Shown here: positions 10,644 to 23,081 of the stretch, in pieces
How positions within the stretch are numbered: position 1 is the stretch's first letter
Layout of the letters: every line of letters starts with the position of its first letter
NCBI GenBank assembly: GCA_009363875.1
Contig: CM018687.1
Location: forward strand, 21,211,764 to 21,275,763
Direction: 5' to 3'
DNA from: Mikania micrantha
Taxonomy: Eukaryota > Streptophyta > Magnoliopsida > Asterales > Asteraceae
Length of the DNA stretch: 64,000 nt
Translations under genes and position numbers: made by a program
Notes under the pieces: model-generated
The model's input: the letters and a program-made list of their open reading frames with translations, nothing else
Database searches by the model: none
What the model was told of the DNA's origin: nothing

Positions 10644-12488
10644 TTGATTATCAATAAAAAGAATTATACTATTTTTTAAACACTATTTTTTTCAACATAT
10701 GTCTTCTTAAACATTTTGTTTAAAAATATTGTTATTATAAATTGTATATTTTATAATAAATTGCTTTTTTAAAATGTGTTTTTTTGTTAAATTTAATATA
10801 TTTTTAGTGTATTAAAAGAATTTCTTAATTTTAAAAAATGAATAAAAATCATATATAATATTTATTATTAGGTGTATTTAATAGAAGAGAGAGACGGAAA
10901 ATCAAAGTTGAGAGGCTCTAAAAATGCGTCATGTGTTCAAAGAAACCTTGATTTATTATAATATATAGAATATAGATATAGATACGTCTCTTTCTTCTTA
11001 TTTGTAATTAGTGTTCTGTATCTTACAAAAATTATGGCATTCAAGCTTTTTGTTACACCGGTGTGATAGCGTTCCACATCCATTCATATTACAAATTAGG
11101 AGCCAACTTTTAATTCCTTTCTTTTATTCGCTGACCTCCCTTCCTCTAATTGTTAAGTTTTCAATTTATTTATATTTTATTTTATACGTAACAAGTGTAA
11201 TCGTCAGATTTAGAGATTGACTCAATTTTTATTAGGCCAAACAATTTCTGATATAGACATGTTAACACAACACAACACGATGTTAACACATTTTGCCTCT
11301 AACCTTGACAGGTTTCATGTCATCTACACATTCACACATTAAGACATGATAAAAAATCATGACTTACTAGGTTAAAACATATGTTAATCTTTTAATATAT
11401 TTTTTAAATAATTTAATATATATAACTTATTATCAACTCTAAATAAGATGTTCATGCAACTCTTGTCGTCTTCACTCTTTATCCTGCCAACTCCAAAACT
11501 TCGTCGCCATCTTCCTCTCCCATTGGCCTTCATTCCAAACCACAGACCATCGACCTTGTTCGTGTCTTGACCTTCAGACTAAACTATGAGGCTGCAACCT
11601 TTTCCGTTTCATGACCTTTAACAATTCAGGTTTCACTTTTCAACTCTTTATTTCATGTTTTATATATTATCGTTAGTTTTATATAACTCTTAGGATTTCT
11701 TGTTCCAGTAATGTCTTATTACTTATATCAATACCAAGAGTTTGATTTAGGAAGCTGTAAAAAACTGTGTTTCTTATTATATTTCTTAATATGTATAACA
11801 CGCTTTTAACATGTTCACATTCATGTTTGGAACAATGCATGATTACTTCATGTTAGATTGTCAGCACTATTCGTTTTCGTATCTTATTGTGTCACGTATG
11901 ACCTCTCATGCCAACCCAAGATTTTCTTTCGTGCTTTCATACTTTTTACAATATATGTACTAAAAAAAATTGTAAGTTTGAATGTTGGTGCAACAAGCCC
12001 CAACTTATGATTTATGTTTGAGAAAAAATTCAATTGAAAAAGTTGTTTGGTAAACTTACATAACCTGCTAGTTCTTTTAATCAAATAAAACTTAATCTCA
12101 ATTCCATATTTTATAAAGAAAACATCATGTATAAATTTAGATTAAAAGAAGATTTTGATAGCTTTTCACCACCAAATATCTGCTTAGCGGCTCACAGGGC
12201 ATGTCACATAGCATTTCTATTGTGGCACAAACGCCATAAAGACGTCTGACGAAGAATGCCACTGGAAGACCAGAGATTTTTTTTTTAGGGAGTACTGCTA
12301 GCTTGATGTTATAATTTTTGGACCGTGTCCACATCACCGGACCGAGTGAGGTTGCATAAAATATAACACTAATATACATATAATACTAATACTGACATGA
12401 TACTAACCTTTTGCCTCAAGACCTATTTTAAAAGGAACCATGATTTTCCTAATAATCTTAATCATTACACCAACTTTAATGTTAGTAT
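10644..12488. other. AT-rich spacer, no gene seen
   Basis: Open frames here are short and without recognisable motifs. No terminal repeats or RNA genes were recognised. Confidence 0.5.
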
Positions 12489-12542
12489 CAACAATCCTAT
12501 TTAATTTTTTTTTTTTTTGAACAGCAACAATCCTATTTAATT
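12489..12542 (-). mobile_element. Extremely truncated SINE insertion with 18-bp target-site duplication
   Basis: CAACAATCCTATTTAATT is present perfectly at 12489-12506 and 12525-12542. Between the copies lie 18 bases: a T-run then GAACAG, which on the minus strand read CTGTTC followed by poly(A). The fuller SINE at 17099-17365 ends GTTCAAAAAAAA on the minus strand. This insert therefore looks like a retroposition event in which only the last few bases and the tail were copied. Confidence 0.7.
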
Positions 12543-12835
12543 ATATTTATGTGATCATTTCAAAAAAATCATATGAGATAAAATGAAATTTCACGATATG
12601 ATATTTTATTAATGAGTTGAGAATCAATGTGGTCTCGTAACCCGGACCTACTTTTTCATTTAACGCCTAGATATTTCTACACAGCATTTTTTTTTTGTAT
12701 TAATCACGAGAATCCTAACTTGTGCACTAAATTATACTATATATTGCATAATTTTATTAATGGTATCTAAAACGTTAAAAATGGTACTATCTGTAATTTC
12801 AAATATTTATAAAAGCTTATTACATCACATCTCAC

Positions 12836-12960
12836 ATTGCAAGTTTGGTCCTTTCAAAAATTACACACATGGTTTCCACTATTAACCATCATCATGCATG
12901 GAGAAAATTTATTGAACCGGCACACTTCTAGTTTTTTAAAGATAGAACCAAACTTGCAAT
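12836..12960. repeat. 125-bp unit with 14-bp perfect inverted ends
   Basis: ATTGCAAGTTTGGT (12836-12849) is the exact reverse complement of ACCAAACTTGCAAT (12947-12960). No target-site duplication is evident next to these arms, so this could be the core of a small MITE or a hairpin. No coding content. Confidence 0.5.
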
Positions 12961-13200
12961 ATGAACATACCAGATTGACCAATCGTGTAATTCAATCTAA
13001 AACAAGTCTAGAATCCAAGCACATATAAACAGATTAAACTACAGCCTGTATGCGCAAGAGAATGTATAACTATTAAAAGTGAAGCATTTGCCATCTTCTA
13101 AATATAAGTTTGGTTAAAAAAACATATATAGAGATAGATAGCAAACACACGAAAAGTACAATAATCCAAATGCTACTAATTCAACAAAAACAAGCAGATA

Positions 13201-16200
13201 TTATTCAGAGTCTTCCAAAGACTGACAAACAGGAAGATAATATGTATCTAACTGCCAATATTTATGTTTCACACCCTCCCAAACTTTTTCACCCAAACAA
13301 TCTTTAACAGGCAAGGGTATTAGTTGTGTTGAATAACCCAAACTCTCGAGTTCTAGGGATACTAACTGACAATAAACAACATGAAAGAAGGCATTACCTC
13401 CACAAAGCCCGTTAAAAAACGAGTAAATTCCTCCGGGCTTCAGTAAAGCAGGAAGATGATGATGGAATTCTCTTAGATCATCATAGTATTCCCCGTAAGT
13501 ATCAAAGAAGATACCTGTACAATAAGATCCATATATTCAATGTATTAAATTCAAAAAAGTGAAATAAATTAAAGTACGTTACTAGGGCAGTTCAAAAACT
13601 TGTGGCTAGTGGCTCGCTCGAAAAAGGCTTGTTTGTAAACAAGCTAAGACAAGCCGGCTTGTTTCCTAATCGAGCCAAGCCAAAGCCGAGGTTTGCTAGG
13701 CTTGTTGGCCTGGTTAGTGTCTTGACTCTTAAAATAACCAATGAAAAAAATTTAAATTAATTTTAATTTGAATTTAATCAAAACGAGATAGGTTTGATTG
13801 GTTTCACTTGTAAGTTATCAGCCCTATATTAACTTTCCCTACACATATATAGTTGTAGGATAATTAGGCTAAAAAACATATTTCGACTAAAATATGCGGT
13901 GTTCAATATTTTAGGCATGGCGTTATTTATTTTTTGTAAACATGGTATCAAATTTAAAACTTAAAAGATATAACACCATGCCTAAAATGTAAAACACCTT
14001 ATGCTTATTACATTTTTACACAAAATCTATTTTTTCGCATAACCCAACCCTATATATTTATATATATACGATTGGGAATAAAATATAACCTAGTCTTATT
14101 GCACAAACCCAAACAACTCCACCAAGATCAATCCAAATCTTGGGTTTTCTTTTTGAACATCGTTGCAACACATATAGAACACTTTCTTTTTTATGTATAT
14201 GTGTAAATTCATCACCGTTTAAGAGTTAACCAGTTAGGTTTACGTAAGCCTTTTGAAATAACTCATCATGAAGGAATAAGAATCATATTCATAAGACTGC
14301 TAATGAGCTAGCTTGAGATTTAAAAATATATAAAACTATAAAACAATTTTTTTTTAAAAAATATATTTTTTTAAAATATCGAGTTGGCTCAAGTTTTGTA
14401 CGTGCCAAGCTATATCTCCCTTTTCTAGCTCATTAAAAAAAAGAGCTATATGTCACACAATTTAAAACAGATTCACATTATTTTCAGTAAGGTTATTGCA
14501 TGGGCTTCAACAATGGTATGCATATCATTTATATGCACGTTCTAGGTTAATTAAAGTCAAACGAGGAGATTTAACTAGTAAAAAAAAGACTAAATGATCA
14601 AATACCGTCATAAGCTTCAAGTTGAGGAAGAACATCCTGCCACCGACCAAATACAACCTTCAAATTATCCTTCTGAGTCCAACCAGAAGCACACATCCGA
14701 TCATAGACAGCAGGATGGGCCTCAACAATTGTATGAGTAACAGGCCCATACTGCTGTATGGCAGTATCCACAAGGCCCATTCCAAACCCAATGTTTAGAA
14801 TGTGACCGCCTCTTGAGCAAATGGCCTTGGCGTGAGCTTCCATTAAGGGTTTCTCCCAAGCCATCATCACAGCCTTGCTATCAGCATCCATGAGCTTATC
14901 CTCACTAAAACTAACTCTATCTTCTAAGTAGTCCCCATCCAAATCACCAATTTTATTTTCTTTTCTTGCAATTGTACCAAGTATCAATTCGGCTTGTATC
15001 CCTATACATTCAAAGGGTAATTTAATAAGGATATCTTAAAATTTTAAAGATGAAAAGCATAACAATTTGCACTTAGTTGTAAGAACTGCTAATAGCATCT
15101 CCGTTCTTTTAAAAAAAATAATAAAAAATAAACAAAAAAGAAAAAAAGGATAGGGCTCTGGTTGTGAGTGAATGAGATTGGCATCACTTCTTCAATCTAT
15201 GTATGCAAAGTGTTATAGGCCGAACAAATTTACAGCCACCATTTGTTGATGTACATATTTTCATTTATACTTCACTTTAAATTTCAATTTGTATCCATTT
15301 AAAGTATGAGTTATGCTAGTTAGAGAAAAAAATTGTGATTGTTAAAGCTCATTCATGTCGTGCACTCGTGCATAATTTTTTGTTTAACTTTATAGAAATT
15401 CAACTGAAATCATTAAATTTGATAAACATAGGCACAACTTTGTTATAATTGAAGTTTATACAGACAATCATCAATATTTATAAACATTAGAAGCAAGATG
15501 TTTAGTCAAGAACCCAAGATTTGCCTAATAATCTAATATTAAATTGATTTGTTATATCTATGAAATTTTTTATTGATTTCATTTGTTCTCAATAATTTGC
15601 CAATATAGCTACGATACACGTATATAATGTATATATGTGTCGCGCTTGTTGGCCCTCAAGGTACAAAGTAAAATTACACTAATTTTAACAATATTTTAAT
15701 AAAGTTAAAGGCATTGGGTTGGTCCGCTAAAATTACACTAATTTTAACAATATTTTACTTAATGAGCTCATATGATGATCAATCTACATTAAAAATGATG
15801 CTAATTTTGAATTACACCTCTCCATTTGTGTGATAATCGTTAATAACCGCTGACATTCAAAGATATTTTGATTAAACCATTATTTGAATTCAGATTCAGA
15901 AACAGAGATCTCAGATCCGATCCGTTAAAGTAACAAGAGCAAGTACCTGTATTAAGCAGTATGTCAAAAGCCTGTTGGTGACCGGAATCCATGGCGAAGT
16001 CTCCGGCGGATAGACCGGAAGGAGATAGAGCATTCCATGGAGCACCAGCGTCGAGTAGGGTTTTGACGATACCGGCGTGGCCGTGCTTGGCAGCGAGCAT
16101 TAGAGGCGTGAAACCGTCCTCGTCGAAGCAGGAAACGTCAACTCCGGATGCGATTAGGGTTTGTACGGTCTGAGCGTCTCCTTTGTTCGCCGCCTCGCAC

Positions 16201-16247
16201 AGTAGCCGCTCATCATCTTCCGCCATTGCAGCAACAGCCAACGGCAC
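13201..16247 (-). CDS. Ankyrin-repeat SAM-dependent methyltransferase, RMT2-like
   Basis: Three exons on the minus strand: 16247-15947, 15001-14606 and 13514-13201 (stop TAA at 13203-13201). Both introns are GT-AG (15946-15002, 14605-13515) and the phases join cleanly to give 336 residues. Residues of about 15-97 form ankyrin repeats (DEDGFTPLMLAAKHGHAGIVKTLL lies within them). The remainder is a class I methyltransferase: motif I ILNIGFGMG at 168-176, acidic residue E194 in IVEAHP, and PGGIYSFFNG in exon 3. This domain order is that of the plant RMT2-like/guanidinoacetate-methyltransferase-like ankyrin proteins; the yeast relative modifies a ribosomal-protein arginine, but the plant substrate is not shown by sequence. 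A second possible start is ATG at 16226. A transposon ends only 22 bp upstream of the first ATG. Confidence 0.92.
13582..13720 (+). mobile_element. Possible hAT-like terminus in intron 2 of the methyltransferase gene
   Basis: CTAGGGCAGTTCAAAAAC is followed by repeated GGCTCG, GGCTTG and GCCAAGCC words, resembling one end of a common class of plant hAT MITEs that start TAGGG. No matching inverted end or 8-bp duplication was found in the intron, so this may be a decayed fragment. Confidence 0.35.
15600..15762. repeat. Dispersed repeat in intron 1, partly tandem
   Basis: AAAATTACACTAATTTTAAC occurs at about 15671 and again at about 15729. A related copy with the same left context (ATATAATGTATATATGTG, then GTTGGCCCT) lies at about 17885-17975. 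This is a dispersed repeat of unknown type with one local duplication; it lies within intron 1. Confidence 0.55.
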
Positions 16248-16269
16248 AATCCTTTCTAGGTTAACAAAA

Positions 16270-17024
16270 GGGTTATGGTAAATATACCGTTTAATTTTTT
16301 TTACTTGTCGTACCCCTCCTTAAGCTTTTTAAATACATACAAGTAAACCTTATGTTTTTAATTAACTATAAAGATCCATAAACCTTTAAACATAAACGTG
16401 AGGGACTGTTTTTACAAAACTCAAACATCACGGAATCATTATCATCATCAATTCATCGTTTAAAAATCAAATAAAACGAAATCTAAGCTTAAATAACCAT
16501 AGTCGAACTCAAACTCAAAGTCTATTAAAACGAGCATAAAATTCAAAATTAATTGAACCCAAACAATCATTTAACCTCTGCGTAAACAAAAACTATTCAC
16601 AATCTCAACACAAATCAAGAAAAAGGCATGTAAGAACCCGGCGGTTCGACTTCGGTTCATCAAGCAACGAACATGAATTAGTTAGCTAAGGTAGGTGTTT
16701 CATATACAATTACACCCGTTTTTATTCGAGGAACGAAAGCCCTATGTTTGTAACAACAATCGGGCCTCAGTTCAATCGAATTTGAACAAAGAGGAACTAA
16801 GGTTCATACAATTAAATCTGATTTTGGATGAATTTAATTTTATATTTTGTATAGGGTATGACAAGTAAGAGGGAATACGTTTAGTAGAATTTAAAGTAAA
16901 AATAATATTTGGTGTATTTTGGTTGTGTTATATAGTTGAAGGGTTGATTTTAACAAATTTATATTTAATATTTTAGGGAAGGGGGTATGACAAGTTCAAA
17001 AGAGGGGTACATTTAGCCACCCCC
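16270..17024. mobile_element. MITE-like element immediately upstream of the methyltransferase gene
   Basis: The right end read on the minus strand (GGGGTGGCTAAATGTACCCCTC, then AACTTGTCATACCCCCTT) resembles the left end (GGGTTATGGTAAATATACC, then ACTTGTCGTACCCCTCCTT). TAACAAAA flanks both sides (16262-16269, 17025-17032), with the next base differing. This fits an 8-bp hAT or imperfect 9-bp MULE duplication. The 755-bp interior has no clear gene. Its position means the promoter or 5' leader of the gene now includes transposon DNA. Confidence 0.7.
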
Positions 17025-17098
17025 TAACAAAATTATAGAAGTAAAATATTGTTAAAAAAATAAAATTAGATATGAGGTTTGATTTCAAATAATCATGT

Positions 17099-17365
17099 TT
17101 TTTTTGAACGGTTAACTAATCAATAGTCGGATACTTCGTACATGGCTCCCAATGGCTAAATGATGTCCAAGCTGGCCATTAGTCCAGACAGACGAAACTC
17201 CTAGCCCACCAGCCACCAATTCCCGAGAAAAACCCGACTCAATCACCCGCCCAAAGGCATGACGGTGGAAGATCGATAAAACTGGGTGGGATCAAGAATC
17301 AAACCCAAGACCTGGGTCTTCTATCACTTCCCCATACATCAATCTTACCACTAAAACAAGACAAT
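17099..17365 (-). mobile_element. tRNA-derived SINE
   Basis: Read on the minus strand, an A-box-like TAGTGGTAAGATTGATG (about 17340-17356) is followed about 40 bases later by a B-box-like GGGTTTGATTC (about 17298-17308), then a unique body. It ends GTTCAAAAAAAA at 17099. Internal Pol III boxes plus a 3' A-tail are the usual plant SINE layout. I could not define a clear target-site duplication. It is non-autonomous and would need LINE machinery. Confidence 0.62.
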
Positions 17366-18029
17366 ATTGGTAAAACAAATTGCTAGTAGGCGAAGACAAT
17401 ACTTATTTATTGTTGTTCTAAAAGACGGGTGGTGTAAATGAAAATGTATATACAACAATAAAAATATTGTTAACAAAAAGCGAACCTAAAATTAAAATAT
17501 ATAAACATAAAAAAAATTATATTAAGGCTTATTTGTTGCAATGTGTTTAGAATTATTTCTCTAAAACTCTTCAAATCACAAGTTGTGAAAATGATGGTGA
17601 GTTGAATTTTAGTTGATTACTTTGTTTTACATTCCGTTGCAGCTCAGGTAAATCAGCTTCTTCAAATATATATTTGGATCTTGGAATATGACATTCTTGA
17701 TCCAATGCTCTTTGCTTAATTTGCTAAAAAAAACACCTCAACATTTATAAAGTCATCCATCACTAGCTATGGAAAGATAGAAATTTGATAAGTAATAGGT
17801 GATCTTGTGAATCCAAGTGTTACTTTTTACGATATCTTACGAACAATTTAATACTATGCTACGTTTATGTGGGTACGCCTCATTTGTAGTGCACGCATAT
17901 AATGTATATATATGTGTTGGCCCTTAAGGGGCAAAAGTAAAATTGCATTAATTTTAACCTTATTTTACTTATTTTGTGAAAATAATCGATAAAAGCGTTG
18001 AGGTGATTAACCTCAAACGATAACTTTGA
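17366..18029. other. AT-rich spacer, no gene seen
   Basis: Contains the diverged copy (about 17885-17975) of the repeat found in intron 1 of the methyltransferase gene. Nothing else recognised. Confidence 0.5.
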
Positions 18030-18150
18030 GCAGGGACTCATTCGGAGCAGGCTCTCTATCCCAACTAGGATAGGTGTAAGGTTTGTCTCTATCCTTTCCC
18101 CCAGACCCTACTCTAAGTGATATTTTTACTGGGTATGCTTGTTTTTTCTT
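18030..18150 (+). mobile_element. 3' part of a second SINE type
   Basis: The block GGTGTAAGGTTTGTCTCTATC, CCCCAGACCCTACTC and ACTGGGTATGCTTG has the form of the conserved 3' region of a widespread class of plant SINEs that end in a GT/T-rich tail. The 5' Pol III boxes are not evident, so the copy is probably truncated. The family assignment is from memory of the pattern. Confidence 0.45.
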
Positions 18151-18599
18151 CGTTTATGTGGGTTTTGAATTCAGATTGTTTAAAACATAAGAAACTAAAG
18201 TTTTGATGAGAATATGCTATATAAGTATGGTAAGTTGGCTTTTACCTATATTCAAATTTTATGTTAATTTCCAGCTAATATTTTTGCTTATTTATTAATA
18301 AGAATATTGCAAATTTTATAATTGATTATATATATATATAGGGGGAGGTTCTATTAAAAACCATGCATTTCTAGAAAACTTAAAAAACCTCAATCTAACC
18401 CTTGATTTATTTGATCAATGGTTGAAAATGATTAATGGCATTTATGTAATTTTCATTAAAAAAAAGTCTGAAATATTGGAAAGAAGGGCATAATAGACAT
18501 TATCTAAAATTAAATTTGGAAAACATTTTTAAAATAGAGGATATTTTGCCGGTTTATTTGGGGAATTAAAACAAGATTATCATTCATATAAAAAATCAA

Positions 18600-20508
18600 A
18601 TCTTTTTTTCTTTCATTGTTCTTTCCTGAGTTCCCAAATTCCAGCCGTGATTCTTCCTCAATCACTGTCTTTCTCGAAGGTGTTTGTATACGACGGTGGT
18701 CGGCGACGGTTATTCATCGGATAGTGTGCATTATCGACGGAGGGGATTCTCAAACCCGGATTGTTCAACGGTTGAAATAAAAAATAGGGGTTTTCGACGG
18801 TTGAAATCCAAAATCCGGCTTGTCTACGATCGTGGTGAGTTTTTTTTTAACTTCTATTATTGAATTTGTGTTTGATCATCCATTGCATTTTGATTTTGAA
18901 CCGTTATGACGATTAATTTGGTTGGTGTTCGATTATAAATTGCATTTGGGTTTAAAACCCTAAATTATGAATCAAAAGGGTTTTTTATGATATTTGTGCT
19001 TAATTTTGGTTAATTGCATGTTTCTTTTTTATTATTCTTATATTTTTTTTGTTGATTTCGCATGTGTAATCAGTGTTATTATAATCAATATTAGCAATTG
19101 CTAGAAATTTTTTATATATTTTAAGATATATTTGGGTTTTTTTAGGATTTTGTTTGCTTACAAAGTGTAGGGTGAAATAATATATATATTGGTATTTTGA
19201 TTACATATGAGTAATCAACCGATTACACCTGTGTAACCGTTTTAATCATGGGTCTTAGAAAAAGATGATTTATGTTTCATGAAATCTTTAGCCTTCTCGA
19301 AGGTTGTGAGTGTTTCTGATCCATATTTTTCTCTAAAAGACTACATACATTCAAAATACAACACTTTTCTGGATACACTTACACTAAGTCTTAGGAAGTT
19401 ATTGTAATAGGGATGCTTAACCGCAGTATGCTTGCAAATATTAAATCATGGGTCTTCATTATCTCTTTAGCTACAACAACATATGAGGCTACAATTAGTG
19501 GTACAGTAATTGTATTTGACTTATAGATTAACGTTTCTACGAATACTTTTGGATTTTTTTTATTTTGTTTTATGCAAGTTTAAGTGATCTTAATCCACCA
19601 TCATCCTTAGCATTGTGGTTTGAAGTTGGAATCAATTTTACCGAACTCTACTTTTGTTGTTCAAAGGTTTGCTATGTTTCTTTTTATGTTATTTCAATAT
19701 GAATAAGGTTTGATAATTCGTAATGTTATTCAAATGGTAATTTGAATTCAGTTTACTAATCTTTTGATTTTTATTATGCTACTTTATGTTTCTAATATTA
19801 GATATAAAACTAATTGGAATATTTATTACTGATGTGCTCTAATTATGATTATTCAAGTAATTCTTAATATCATCTCAAAATAGATGAAGTATGAATGACG
19901 CAAGAGTTTCTTTCATAATTGTGAGTTTAACAGTTCATATATCCGTCTTATTGAGATGTCATTCAAGGATTTAGATTTTAAATTTAGTTTAGTCTTATAG
20001 GTAATACAATAACAAAGAACTAATCTTGCACTTAAGACTACTACCTAGTTGGTAGGTATTTTGATTACATATGAGTAATCAACTGATTTACACATGTGTA
20101 ACCGTTTTAATTGTCATTCACATGGTGTGAATGTTTGTTTATATAAGGTTTAGGATTGTTGTGATTTAAGTTTAAGGAATGTTTAATTGTTGTGATTAAA
20201 AGCCCACCATGTGTTGCACTGAATATATTCTGACTACACATACGCAACCTTTATAATGTTCGAATATTTATGCATGATATCAAAAAACACATCTTCAATT
20301 ATATGATTACATATAATTAATCAATTGATTACACATATGTAACCATTGTATTGTTTGGGTAGTTATACATGATATCATTATGATTACACATGTGTGGTAA
20401 ATTGAGTAGTTAATTACTAGTTTATTTACATTATTGCAAACTGTATGCTCTTAAGTTGTTAAGATTTAATATCAATAATGTATTTGTGTTTTTATTTTGT
20501 TTTAATAG
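18600..20508 (+). other. Putative 5' noncoding exon and first intron of the Ulp1-like gene
   Basis: About 18600-18834 is relatively GC-rich and ends in G followed by GTGAGT. The next plausible acceptor is TTTTAATAG just before 20509, followed by an ATG at 20530. This suggests a leader exon and an intron of about 1.7 kb. The intron contains seven palindrome copies (19199-20398). Confidence 0.45.
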
Positions 20509-20529
20509 GTGTAAAGTATTTCACGAAGG

Positions 20530-23081
20530 ATGTCAAGTAAGTATTTTTGTATTGTTAACTTTATATGTAATGTCAGTATTAAATTATGTTAACTATTGTT
20601 ATTAGGGAAAAAAAGTGAAAGGATTGCTCTCAAAACCTCTTTTAGTAAGTTTGTTAACTCTCCATTAGATCCAATACAACTCGGAGATTCGGATACGGAT
20701 ATGAATACTCGTACAGGTGATGTTGATCAGTATATTTTTTTTAATGTTCATTGTTTTATATTGAATATATTTGTTTTAAAATGATTAATAACATTCTAAT
20801 TGCAGGTGTTGTTAGAGATAAAACTAAAATGCTACATAAAAGCGATATAAGAGACGAGTATTGTGTGTAATTTTTAAAATTGTTTATTCGACCAAATTTA
20901 ATCTGTTTTTTATTATTAACTCATTAATTATATGTTACATAACAGTGGCAAAAAGATTCAAAACCGATGAGGAGAAGTTGAAAATGATAATGGAGATTAA
21001 AGCCAACTTAGAGAATGTTAAGAAAAAAATTGAGGAAGATAAAAGGTACATTTAAAACATCTTATTACGTGCATGTAATCAATTATTATAATAAATTTGT
21101 AGAGTAAACATGAAAATAAACTTGACATTTATAAATGTAGAATTGGAGATGAAGAAGGTGAAAAGGTCAAAAAAAGCAGTTGAAAAACAAGTCAAGTATG
21201 TACAATGATATACTTTTTGTTTATATGTTCTTTTTTGACTGTTTTTGTAAAGTTTTTTATGTTAACGTTTTATTTATATGTCAACATTTGTAGGCTTGAA
21301 GATAAAGAAAGCAAAGAAGACAAAGAAAAAGAAAATGAATAAAAAGTCAGGTATGCACAATGGTTAATTTGTGCAATTTTGTATGTTTTTTATTTGTTTA
21401 TGTAGTTATTATATTTATATTTGTATGTTCCATATTTTTTGTATTTATATGCATATTTGTATATTTTAATTGGATATAATTCGTATGTCAGATTATGAAT
21501 TGGATGATGAGTTTTCTGATGATCCTGATTATGATAATAATCGTGATGAGATTATTGAAAAAGTTGTCACATCGGATAAACAAAAGAAATGGTTTCAGAT
21601 TGTGACAAGTTCTTCTCCGAAACAACTCTATACCGCTATCAAATCCCTTAATAAAAGACAAAGAGGATTAGTTAGAAGCATGTGATTTGGTAAGTTACTA
21701 AGTTTTAATGTCAGTGGGATACCTTCGAAGCTTGGTCATTATGTTGTTGATAACCTTGACACTAGTAGAATGGTGATAAAGACATTTAAAGGATATATAA
21801 AAGTTGATAAAGAATCAGTTAATGCATTGTTAGGTTTGCCATTAGGGGGGATAGACATTAGTGCATTAACTGAAGCAAATGAATGTACTAAGTTATTTTC
21901 AAAATGGAGGCGGCGTTATGGAAGAAGAAGGATTTCTCCCGGAGAGTTAGTGAGTAACATAAGTATTGATAAATATGAAGATGAAATAGTTTTTAAGCTT
22001 GATTTCTTGGTCTTGTTCTTGACAACGGTTGATTGTTGGAGAAATGGGTTACGTAAATATGCACTCATTGGGAGGTTGGACCTGGAACTAGATCTAAACG
22101 ATTATGATTGGTGCGGATATGTTGTTGATGCCATCAAGAGAGGTAAAGAAGGCTGGAAAAGGTGTACGAGATCTCCACCATTTGTTGGGCCTCTAAAAAT
22201 TTTGATAGTAAACATTCCAATTAATTTATACATTTTTTTATTTATACATCTTTTACATATATTGAACTAAATATAATAAAATAAGCAAATCAAGTAATTA
22301 AATACAAAGTTATATAATTGGTTACATATTTGTAACCAGTTGGTTACACATATGTAATCATGTTGTAATTTGTTTACAATAATCATATTACACATATGTA
22401 ATCACATGATTACATATATGTAATCAAATTATTGACACATTGTTACGGGTATGTAGTTTTTTATTATGGATATTAACTGTTTTTTTTATTTAAGCTAATG
22501 TATGTTGATCGTGTATCATGCCAGGGCATAAATGAGAACAAGGAGGTTTCTACCATTCAATTTTGGTCATTTGAAAACCTCCAAAAATGTGAAGGGATTG
22601 AAATAAAAGAAGGTGGACTTGGTTTGGGTGAAATTAGAGAACATTCCGTCGAAGAAGTAAATTACGAGATGGGGAGTGAAGAACCATTGCTTGAGGGAGA
22701 TAACAATGATGATGATGATGTCGAAACAGTTAATAAATTTGATGAAAACACCATTAAGGCACATAAAAATAATATATTTATGTTTATTTGTTAAACAATA
22801 ATACCATTATTGATTTTGTTCTATGTGACAACATAATAGGGTCGTAGATCAATGCTTTCTTCAATTTATTCAAGGATTGTGAAGGATAAAAAAGCGTGTT
22901 TAATTCTAATTATGCAAGGTCATGGGATTGTGCGTTTCCAAAGGATGAGAGAGCTAAGAAGATGAAGTGTGGTTTGTTAAGGAAAAAATACGCATGCAAA
23001 ATGTTAACATCAGATGTCAACATTTACAAAGATAGAGTTATCAAGGAAGCTAATGAGTTAGATGGTGCGACGACAAATTAG
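20530..23081 (+). pseudogene. Ulp1-protease-family gene remnant carried by the MULE
   Basis: Small exons at 20530-20536, 20606-20716, 20806-20862 and 20946-21045 encode a basic, lysine-rich N-terminus; GT-AG borders are visible. From about 21488 a longer region resembles, as I recall the family, the N-terminal half of plant MULE-borne Ulp1-family proteins: SPKQLYTAIKSLNKRQRG, GIPSKLGHYVVDNLD, KLDFLVLFLTTVDCWRNG, DYDWCGYVVDAIK. It continues at 22498-22790 (VDRVSCQGI, IQFWSFENL). The last part (22920-23081; SWDCAFPKDERAKK, LRRKYACKMLTSDVN-like) resembles the C-terminus after the protease. The His-Asp-Cys catalytic core is missing between about 22795 and 22900. Other defects: an in-frame TGA at 21683 and exon phases that fail to join between about 21139 and 21344. 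It is non-functional as a protease. Confidence 0.7.

Noticed and set aside
15991..16173. 60-codon plus frame inside exon 1 of the methyltransferase gene
   Set aside because: Antisense shadow of the ankyrin-coding exon.
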